A stretch of DNA of 63,814 nucleotides from Planctomycetota bacterium (lineage in GTDB: Bacteria; Planctomycetota; MHYJ01; WSZJ01; JACPWG01). Positions 8,026 to 16,000 of this stretch are shown piece by piece. A model generated the notes under the pieces. That model was not told the DNA's origin. It saw only the letters and a list, made by a program, of their open reading frames with translations, and searched no databases. The DNA is taken from assembly GCA_016197205.1 (NCBI GenBank), contig JACPWG010000098.1:1-63814 (forward strand), in the 5' to 3' direction. The position numbers were made by a program, and so were the translations under genes. How positions within the stretch are numbered: the stretch's first letter is position 1; each line of letters starts with the position of its first letter.

Positions 8026-9063
8026 ATGCCCAAGACGACCCATCCGGTGGTGGAATTGCTCGGCGACGGCATCGCCGCGGAGCTCTCGGAGGCGGTCCAC
8101 CTCCTCGCCGACCTCGCGCTCCCCTGCGCGATCGAGTGGCGGCCCGTGGACCTTTCCGTGGCGAACCGCGAGCGCCGCGGCCGCGCGGTCTACGACGAGG
8201 CGGTCTGGGGCATCGAGGAGACGGGGGTCGCGCTCAAGCATCCGACCGCGACCGTGAAGGAGAGCCCGAACCAGGTGTTGCGCAAGCTGCTCAATCTTCA
8301 AGTGATTCATCGGCCGGTCCAGACCATCCCGGGCATCCCTACGAACTTCAAGGCCGAAGTCGATCTCGACGTGGTCCGGATCGCCACGGGCGGCACCTAC
8401 GATGACCCGGGCCAGCTCGTCGGCGGCGGAGAGACCGCCGTGTCGCTCCGCATTGTGGAGCGGGAAGCCTGCCGCCAGGCGGCGATCTTCGCCTTCGACC
8501 TCGCGCGGAAGCTGAGGAAATCCGTCACCACCTCCTCGAAACACACGATCCAGAAGGTCACCGACGGGCTGTTCGAGGCGGTGGCGAAGGAGGTGGCCAA
8601 GGGCTATCCCGACGTGCCCCATCGCGTGGAGCTCTTCGACGCCCTCCTGGCCAAGATCGTCCTCAAGCCACGCGATTTCCAGGTGTGCCTCGTGCTGAAC
8701 GAGTACGGGGACTTCCTCTCCGACATGGCCTGCGGGCTGGTCGGCTCGCTCGGGATCGGCGCCAGCGGAAACTACTCGTTCGACGCCGCGGGGAAGGTGC
8801 GCACCGGACTTTACGACGCGGCGCACGGCACCGCGCCGGACATCGCGGGACAGGGGAAGGCCAACCCGACGGCGATTTTTCTGGCGTTCTCGCTCTTGCT
8901 CTTCCACCGCGGCGAGACCCGGGCGGCCGAGGCGGTGCGCCATGCGACGCTGGACCTCTTGCGAGAGGGAAGCTGCACTCCGGACGTCGGAGGGCGGCTC
9001 TCCACGCTCGAGTTCACGCGAGCCGTGGCCGCACGCGCGCAGGCGCGGCTGGCCGGCTCGTGA
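8026..9063 (+). CDS. Isocitrate/isopropylmalate-type beta-decarboxylating dehydrogenase
   Basis: A 345-aa member of the NAD(P)-dependent 2R-hydroxyacid oxidative decarboxylase family. Substrate-binding arginines are visible as R86 (LRK), R96 (HRPV) and R118 (VRIAT), the catalytic lysine as K172, the metal-binding aspartates in EYGDFLSDMA (226-235), and the nucleotide loop AHGTAPD (~266-272). The usual REN/REL segment after the third arginine is replaced by IATGGTY, so the substrate may differ from isocitrate. Start ATG 8026 has GAGGTG at 8015-8020. Its stop overlaps the start of the next gene (GTGA), implying coupling with the radical SAM enzyme. Isopropylmalate, tartrate or homoisocitrate activity cannot be excluded. 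Confidence 0.88.
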   Translation: MPKTTHPVVELLGDGIAAELSEAVHLLADLALPCAIEWRPVDLSVANRERRGRAVYDEAVWGIEETGVALKHPTATVKESPNQVLRKLLNLQVIHRPVQTIPGIPTNFKAEVDLDVVRIATGGTYDDPGQLVGGGETAVSLRIVEREACRQAAIFAFDLARKLRKSVTTSSKHTIQKVTDGLFEAVAKEVAKGYPDVPHRVELFDALLAKIVLKPRDFQVCLVLNEYGDFLSDMACGLVGSLGIGASGNYSFDAAGKVRTGLYDAAHGTAPDIAGQGKANPTAIFLAFSLLLFHRGETRAAEAVRHATLDLLREGSCTPDVGGRLSTLEFTRAVAARAQARLAGS

Positions 9064-10544
9064 GCGCACAGGAGGACCGGGCAGCCGGGCCGAACGCGAC
9101 GAGCGGGCCGTCCGCGCCGGCGTCGCAGCCGGTCGAGGCGCCCGCCGCGGACGCGGTGGCCGTGGTGTCGTGGAACCTCACCCGCCGGTGCAACCTCCGG
9201 TGCGTGCACTGCTATCTGCCGGCCGGCAAGGAGAACGACTCGTCGCACGCCGAGCTGGACACGGCGGAGCTCTTCCGCGTGGCGGACGGGATCGCGGAGG
9301 TGAACCCCGAGGCGCTCGTGATCCTCACGGGCGGCGAGCCGCTGTTGAGGCCCGATCTGTTCGAGCTGGCGCGGCGGCTGTCCGGCCACGGCATGCTCGT
9401 CGTGCTCGGCTCGAACGGCGTGGGGATCGACGACGGCGTCGCGCGTCGGCTGGCCGAGAGCGGCGTGAAGGGCGTAGGCCTGTCGCTCGACGCGCCGGCC
9501 GCGGCCGAACACGACCTCTTCCGCGGGCGCGGTGGTGCCTTCGAGGCCACGGTCCGGGGCGCGGAGGCGGTGCGCGCGGCCGGACTCGACCTTTTGGTGC
9601 AGGCCTCGTTGGCGCGGCACAACGTGGACCGGCTCCCCGAGATGGTGGACCTTGCGTGGCGGCTCGGGGCCAAGGTCTTCAATCTCTATTTTCTCGTCCG
9701 GACCGGCCGAGGCCGGGACGTCGAAGCGCTGTCGCCCGCGGAAAACGATGCTGCTTTGCAACGATTGTACGAGCTTCAACACCGCTACCGTCGCGGCTCG
9801 GCGACCACGACCATCACGGCCGCCGCCGCGACGACGAAGGGGGCGGCGGTGGGGGCAGGGTTCCCGGCGTACGCGGACGTGGAGGCGGCCGCCTTCCGCG
9901 CATCGGACGGGATGCTGGTCCATGCGAAGTGCGCGCCTCAGTTCCGGCGCATCGTCTTCGAAGCGGACCCCGGCTCCGCCCTTGGCCGCACGTTCACCGG
10001 CGGGTGCCCCGCCGGCCAGAACTACTGCAGGATCGACCCGGAAGGGGACCTGACGCCCTGTCCCTTCATGCCGCTCTCCGTCGGCAACCTGCGCCGGGAG
10101 CGGTTCGCCGATCTCTGGCGCGGCGCCCCGCTATTTCGGCAGTTGCGCGAGCGGCGGCTCGGCGGCCGGTGCGGGGAGTGCGAGTTCTCGCTTCTCTGCG
10201 GCGGGTGCCGGTGCAAGGCATACGCCGCGACCGGCGACCCGCTAGGCGAGGACCCTTCCTGCGACTACCAGCCCGGGCGCTACGGCGGACGCGTCCTCCA
10301 GCCCGCCGCGGACGCGGCCTACTCGGCGCCGGTCGCGCCGACCCTCGACTGGACGGCGGAGGCGCGGGCCAAGCTCGCCCGCGTCCCTTTCTTCGTGCGA
10401 GGCATGGTCACGCGCGGCGTCGAGGGCGCCGCTCGGGAGCGCGGGGCGACGCTGGTGACCGCGGCCCTGCTCGACGAATTGCGGGCGCGGATGTCGGAAC
10501 GGACGGGCAGGGTGTTTCCGGGAGGGCCGGGCCGTGCGCAATGA
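9060..10544 (+). CDS. Radical SAM/SPASM protein with C-terminal PCP-reductase-like domain
   Basis: A 494-aa protein beginning at GTG 9060, overlapping the previous stop. The [4Fe-4S]-SAM motif is CNLRCVHC (C44, C48, C51) and is followed by the GGEPLL motif. Residues ~290-410 are a cysteine-rich SPASM-like region with CPFMP and CGECEFSLLCGGC for extra iron-sulfur clusters, similar in layout to the NirJ/AhbC/AhbD enzymes of heme and heme d1 biosynthesis. Residues ~430-494 (WTAEARAKL, then VPFFVRGMV) resemble the small PCP_red domain of protochlorophyllide reductase subunits. A tetrapyrrole side-chain role or peptide modification is possible; no other tetrapyrrole gene is present. About 25 Ala/Thr/Gly residues interrupt the middle of the barrel (~250-268). 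Confidence 0.85.
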   Translation: MSAQEDRAAGPNATSGPSAPASQPVEAPAADAVAVVSWNLTRRCNLRCVHCYLPAGKENDSSHAELDTAELFRVADGIAEVNPEALVILTGGEPLLRPDLFELARRLSGHGMLVVLGSNGVGIDDGVARRLAESGVKGVGLSLDAPAAAEHDLFRGRGGAFEATVRGAEAVRAAGLDLLVQASLARHNVDRLPEMVDLAWRLGAKVFNLYFLVRTGRGRDVEALSPAENDAALQRLYELQHRYRRGSATTTITAAAATTKGAAVGAGFPAYADVEAAAFRASDGMLVHAKCAPQFRRIVFEADPGSALGRTFTGGCPAGQNYCRIDPEGDLTPCPFMPLSVGNLRRERFADLWRGAPLFRQLRERRLGGRCGECEFSLLCGGCRCKAYAATGDPLGEDPSCDYQPGRYGGRVLQPAADAAYSAPVAPTLDWTAEARAKLARVPFFVRGMVTRGVEGAARERGATLVTAALLDELRARMSERTGRVFPGGPGRAQ

Positions 10545-10621
10545 TCGGGGCGTCGCGCCGCTGACGGTCGGCTTCGAGTGGGAGACCGGACACGCAGCCT
10601 CGGAACAGGGGGAAAGGGAGC

Positions 10622-12067
10622 ATGGCCGAAGCTGACCTCTTGGAAAGACTTCGAGCCTTGCCGCGCCTCACTCCGGCGGCCGCCTACGTCCTCGTGCGCA
10701 CCTATTTTTCGAAGGAGGGTCTCCGGGCCTTCGAAGACGCCATCCGGCAAGATGCGCGTAGTCATCCGATCGTGTATCGCGCACGCGTGCTCGATGGCTC
10801 CGATCCAAGATCGCTCGAGGAGTGGCTCGGTGACCTCGTCGCGGCGTCGAACAGCCGCCACGCCTTCGATCGGTGTGCGCTGGACCGGCTCATCCGACTC
10901 GATCAGCTCCTGCACGACGCCCCGGGACCTGGCGCCGGGGGCGACAGACCCGGCCCGTTCGACGATGCCGAGTTTCAAGGCTATGACGCTCTCTCCTACC
11001 GGCTGCGTAGAAGCAACAATCCCATTGCCGACTACTACGAAGGCCGTGGGGAGGCCATCCGGGGAGAAGCAACTCAAGGCGGCAGTCTCACACCCTACTG
11101 CCCCCGGATGACGGCCGTACCTGCGTATCAGATCTCCGGCCTCAGCATCCAATGTGGGTCAGCCGCCGAGTGGCCGGAGCGGACGCTTGCCAAGAGCCTC
11201 CTCCAGGTTCACCACCGCTGCCAGCTTCGCGTCCTGCTCTGGCCCCTCCGTCCCATGCTCCACTATCCGGGCTGGGAGCACGCGCGCCAGGACTCGAGCA
11301 TCCTTCAACTCACGCTGTCGGAACTCACACCTGAGAGTGAGGCCGCACTTATCGCGGAGCTGGACGCTGGCATCGAGGCTGCGCGAGGGAACAAGGCGAC
11401 GATCCTTGTGCTTCCGGAGCTGGCGCTCTCCTCCCAGGCAGAAGTTGCGCTCAAGGAACGACTGGTTGACGGAACTGACCGCGGCCACCCACTCCTGACC
11501 GTTTTCGGTCGATGCCATACCCCTTCCGGCGACGGCGACCTCGTCTGGAACGAAGCGGTCCTTCTGGGAGCGAGAGGAGAGGAGCTACAAGTCCATCGCA
11601 AAATCCATCCATTCTCCACGCAGCTCGCGGGTAGGCCGCTCGGGGAGCGCTTGAAGGGCGGGGAGGAAATCTCCGTCGTGGCAACGCCACTTGGGAATCT
11701 CTGCCTGCTGATCTGCCTCGACCTGTTCCACGCGAAGGTCAAGCCTGTGGTCTTGGAGTCCCATGCGAACCTGCTCCTGGTTCCGTCCCTGAGTGAGAGC
11801 ACGTCCGCTCACCGGACCGCTGCCAGAGAGTTCGGAGCAAGCTGCCGCAGCACCTTCGTCGTCAACCGAGCATTCGATTCTCCAGGCTTCCCGCCCGTAC
11901 CGGCCGGCGCAAGCTTGTTCCGCGTTCCGCGTCGCAGAAATGCGGAGGCCGTACACGCGGCGGAGCCCGCAGGAGCGCCCTACCTCCTCTTCTCCCTCGC
12001 TCCACTGCCTGCCCCCCAGGTTCCTGGAGTGGAACGAGAGGGGGGAGGTAACGCGTCGCGCCCTTGA
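10622..12067 (+). CDS. Nitrilase-superfamily (CN hydrolase) enzyme with unknown N-terminal domain
   Basis: A 481-aa protein whose C-terminal ~250 residues carry the nitrilase-fold triad: E266 in LPELAL, K327 in HRKIHPF and C365 in LICLDLF, with spacings (61 and 38) typical of the superfamily. Residues 1-210 are helical and not recognised. Start ATG 10622 follows AAGGGAGC. Such enzymes hydrolyse or form amide bonds on small molecules, so it could make or degrade a nucleotide or amide signal, or act as an effector. It lies 92 bp before the regulator and STAND genes on the same strand, but a promoter separates them, so membership in one system is inferred from position only. Confidence 0.8.
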   Translation: MAEADLLERLRALPRLTPAAAYVLVRTYFSKEGLRAFEDAIRQDARSHPIVYRARVLDGSDPRSLEEWLGDLVAASNSRHAFDRCALDRLIRLDQLLHDAPGPGAGGDRPGPFDDAEFQGYDALSYRLRRSNNPIADYYEGRGEAIRGEATQGGSLTPYCPRMTAVPAYQISGLSIQCGSAAEWPERTLAKSLLQVHHRCQLRVLLWPLRPMLHYPGWEHARQDSSILQLTLSELTPESEAALIAELDAGIEAARGNKATILVLPELALSSQAEVALKERLVDGTDRGHPLLTVFGRCHTPSGDGDLVWNEAVLLGARGEELQVHRKIHPFSTQLAGRPLGERLKGGEEISVVATPLGNLCLLICLDLFHAKVKPVVLESHANLLLVPSLSESTSAHRTAAREFGASCRSTFVVNRAFDSPGFPPVPAGASLFRVPRRRNAEAVHAAEPAGAPYLLFSLAPLPAPQVPGVEREGGGNASRP

Positions 12068-12100
12068 TTCCTTGGATCCCTGCGATTCGCAGACTTGCGC

Positions 12101-12140
12101 TTGACGAGCATACAATTCGTCAAGTATACTCCCATTGTAT
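12101..12140 (+). promoter_or_regulatory. Promoter with nested palindromic operator
   Basis: TTGACG at 12101-12106 and TATACT at 12125-12130 form a sigma70-type promoter with 18-bp spacing. Two inverted repeats overlap it: TTGACGA/TCGTCAA (12101-12107, 12117-12123) covers the -35 box, and ATACAAT/ATTGTAT (12110-12116, 12134-12140) spans the -10 box. The expected transcript starts near 12137 and the next gene begins at 12160. Binding of the downstream winged-helix protein here would repress the locus; that is inference. Confidence 0.65.
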
Positions 12141-12159
12141 TTGACAGGTGATTGACGCC

Positions 12160-13026
12160 ATGACGCAGGATCGCATCCCGCAGGATCTTTCGGACCTCCT
12201 CGACGCCCCCCTGCCCCGACTCGTCGAGAGGCTCGTGCAGGCCGGGCCCGAGACTGACCCACGCGACCTCGGGCGCGTGGAGGGGCTCCTGCTCCATCGC
12301 ACCCTTCACCTCCTCCGCCAGGCCTCGCGCGACCAGATCGTCGAAGAGTCCCTGGCCCTCGACCGATTCCTCGATGGCGAGGCGGCCCGACCGCTCCGCG
12401 ACCGTCACCCACGGTTCCACGCTCGCTGCTCGACGCTGGCGGACCTCCTGACCGAAGCGGCCCAGCGCACCGACCACGCGGCCGCCGAGTCGATCGTCCG
12501 CGCCCATGCCACCCATGGCCCGGCTTTGCTGCGTTTCCTGCGAGGGGCCGTAGGCCCGGTGCCACGCGCGCACCTCCGCGAGCAACTCGGTGTCGCCGAG
12601 GCGCAGCTCTCCCGACTCCTGCGCGACTTCGAGGAGGCGGACCTCATCGTCCGCTACCGACCCGAGAACCGGAAGGAAGTGCTCGTGGAACTCGGCCCCG
12701 CAGGCCGTGCGCGTGCAGACGCAGAGGCTCTGCCCGCGTGGGTTGAGGTCGTTGTGGACCTCTTGGAGGCTCGCACCGCCGGCGCCGCGGGAACGGCTCC
12801 GAGTCCCGAGGACATCGCGCGCCGCCTCCGTGAGGGCGGCCTCCGCTCGGACGACCAGGTCCGCCGAATCGCACAGTCCTTCAGTACCTCCGGGCGAATT
12901 ACGCCCCCGGCGGCCCGAAGGTTTGTCGACCGCGTGGCCGAGGAGAATCCTGGATTTCGTATGGTCGTTGCGACGCTCGGCGCATCGCGCCCCGCCGCAG
13001 GTTTCGCACCTCAATCGCACAACTGA
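12160..13026 (+). CDS. Winged-helix DNA-binding regulator of the STAND locus
   Basis: About 288 aa from ATG 12160, which has AGGTG ten bases upstream; GTG 12148 is an alternative adding four residues. Residues ~128-185 look like a MarR/ArsR-style winged helix (REQLGVAEAQLSRLLRDFEE as the HTH, then a basic wing with RYRPENRKE). The N-terminal ~120 residues and the C-terminal part are helical and unrecognised. The gene ends 6 bp before the ParA-nuclease-NACHT gene, so the two are surely co-transcribed. Autoregulation through the palindromes at 12101-12140 is likely. A second role, such as sensing ligand or partner, cannot be judged. Confidence 0.6.
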   Translation: MTQDRIPQDLSDLLDAPLPRLVERLVQAGPETDPRDLGRVEGLLLHRTLHLLRQASRDQIVEESLALDRFLDGEAARPLRDRHPRFHARCSTLADLLTEAAQRTDHAAAESIVRAHATHGPALLRFLRGAVGPVPRAHLREQLGVAEAQLSRLLRDFEEADLIVRYRPENRKEVLVELGPAGRARADAEALPAWVEVVVDLLEARTAGAAGTAPSPEDIARRLREGGLRSDDQVRRIAQSFSTSGRITPPAARRFVDRVAEENPGFRMVVATLGASRPAAGFAPQSHN

Positions 13027-13032
13027 CCGCCG

Positions 13033-16000
13033 ATGATCGTCACCTTCTACTCGTTCAAGGGCGGCGTAGGACGGACGCACGTCCTCCTCGAAACGGCAGC
13101 GCAACTCGCCGCCCGCGGCCGCTCCGTCGTCGTATGGGACCTGGATCTTGAGGCCCCTGGCCTCGCTCGCAGCCCCGCGATCGAGCCTATCCGGGGGCGC
13201 ATCGGGCGCGGGACCCTCGAAATCCTCCTCGCCCTTCAGGAGAAGGAATTCGCGACAGCGCCGGCCGAGATCGCCCGTGAGCTCCGGGAGGCCGTCGTCG
13301 ACCTCCCGCTCCCGGCCGTGGTAGACGCCAAGAAAGGGGGCCGCCTCGCAATCCTTGCCGCCGCGAGCCAGGAGGCCGGCGCCCCCGACTACGCGACGCT
13401 CTACAACCAGATCGACTGGAACGCCCTCTTCGCGCCTCCCGACGGGCCCGGGCCCGCGTTCTTCTTCGAGACCGCCCAGCTCCTGCAGCGTGAGTGCGGC
13501 TACGAATTCGTCCTGGTGGACTCTCGCACCGGCCTCACGGATCTCGCGGGCGTCTGCGCCCTCCAGATCCCCGACCACGTCGTCGTCGTCTTCAGCCTCA
13601 ATGAACAGAACCTCGACGCCCTCGGCCGTGTCGATCGGGCGATCACTTCGACGATGCACCGAGGGCTGGAGACGCGCAACCTGCGTGTCACACGCGTCGC
13701 CAACCTCCTTCCCGATAAGCCCGCCCGCCTTCGGGCCGAGCGACTCCGGAGGTTGCAGGAAGCAGGGCTCACCCCCCACGCGGAGATCCCGTTGCGATCG
13801 GAGCTGCTTCTCACGGACGAGATCCGCGGTCTCGCGCTCGACACCAAGACCCGCGCCGCCGCCGAGCAGGACTATGGCAAGATCGCGAACGAGCTGGAAG
13901 CGGAGGCAGAAGCCCTGCGCCGCGCCGAAGACGCCCAGATCCCCGTCCGATCACGAGGCGGGAGACGGCGGGCAGGACACGAGGAGGACGCCGCCTCGGA
14001 GCACCGCCCGGACGCCGACGAGGACTCTCTCCGGCGCCGCGGGATCCTTGAGCGGGCAAAGCGTTTCGAGGAGCATGTCGCGGAGCTGTTCCGCCTCCTT
14101 GGCTACCAGGCAACAGTGGACCTCCAGCGCGAGGGATCGCAGTTCGACATCCGGCTGGAGAAATCGTCCGGCCCGCTTGCGGACCACGGCTTGGTCGAGT
14201 GCAAGGACACCGACGCCCCGGTCTCGCGCGACGAGGTTCGGAAGTTCGCGGACAAGGTCGCCGAGGCGACGAAGGCCGACCAGCGCCAGTACCGAGCCTT
14301 CTTGGTCGCGCGAACCGCCTTCGCAAACAACGCCCACGAGGTGGCCCACCGGCATTTCGTGCGCCTCCTCACCTACGACGAGCTGCTCCGCTCCCTCGTG
14401 GACTTCGGGCCCCTCCTCGACGCGTATGTTCGGGGATTCCAGGGGACGGCGCTGGAGCGGCTCTACGTCGAACAGGAGATCGTCCTGCAAGCCGACCTCA
14501 AGCCGGGCGCCCAACCCACCGCACGGCCTCTGCTGCAGACCGTGCGCGACTGGATCGGCCGGCCCGGCGAGCCCCAGCTCACACTCCTCGGCGACTTTGG
14601 GTGCGGGAAGACCTCCTTCTGCCGGCGGCTCGCGAGCGAGCTGGCCGCGGCCGGCCGCGAGAAAGGGGACGGCGGGCGCGTCCCGATCCTCGTGGACCTC
14701 CGACGCGCGGGATCGAGCATGGCCAATCTGGAGAACCTCCTCACCGACCACTTCCAGCAGGTTACGACCCAGCCCGTGAACGTCGGCGCCCTCCTGCACC
14801 TCAACCGCGAGGGCCGACTGATTCTTCTGTTCGACGGCTTCGACGAGATCCTGGCCTTTTCGGAACCCAGCAAGCACCTGGAGATCCTGCGTGAGATCCT
14901 CCGCGCCGCAGAAGGCAGGGCGAAGGTCCTCCTGACCTGCCGGACGAATTACTTCCGCGACCGGCCCGATGAGGTGAAAACCTTAACGCCGGTCCCGAGC
15001 CTCCTTTCCACGGCCGGGGCGACGCGGCTCTACGCAGAGATCCAGGACCGGCCCGGGTTCGAGATCGCCTACGTCCGCGAGTTCTCCGAAGACCAGATCC
15101 GGGAGTACCTGCGGAAGGCCCTCCCGACGCCGGAGGAGGCGGGATCGTTCTGGGACCGGATTTGCCGCACCCACGACCTGAGGGATTTGGCCGCACGGCC
15201 CTTCCTCCTGGAGATGATCGTCCTGACGCTGCCGAAGCTCCTGGAGGCGGGGCCACGCCGCGAGGTGAAGGTCGCCGACCTCTACGAGGCCTACTGCGAG
15301 AAGTGGCTCGCCCACACGGATCCGCGGCTCAAGCTGACGCGCGAAAACAAAGTTCCTATCGTGGAGTACCTGGCCCGGGTCATCTGGGAGTCCCCGGACG
15401 GTCGCGCGCACCACGAGACCCTTTACGAAAGGGCGACCGAGTTTCTCGGGGGTCGGACACTCTCCCTCTACGACCGGGACCGGATCGACTTCGAGGTCCG
15501 CACCGCCCTCTTCCTGAACCGCGACGCGCAGGGGAATTACACCTTCATCCACAAGTCGTTCCTGGAGTTCTTCATCGCGCGGACGCTGCGAGCAGGGATC
15601 AAGGAGGGGCGACCGGAGGCATTGGACCTCCGAAGGCTCACACCGGAGGTCGCGCTCTTCCTCGAGAGCTGGGAGGAGGCGCAACGGATCCCGGCATTCG
15701 CGTGCGGGATCCTGAGCCGATCGGCGCCGCCTCGCGTCGCGGCAAATGCCCTGCTCCTCTTGTACTGGCACGTCAAGTCGGCGACGATGCCGCTGCTCGG
15801 GAAGGGCAACGAGGGATCCGACGAGAGTGAGGACTATCATCGCCTGACCGAGGCCTTTCGCAAGGCGCGTCCCGAGCGACTCGCGCTCCCCGACGTTGAC
15901 CTCGCGGGCGCGGACCTGCGAGGGATCGAACTGTCCGGGGCCGACCTGTCGGGGGCCAATCTGACGGGTGCTAACCTTAGGCTTGCCGGATTGAAGGGGT

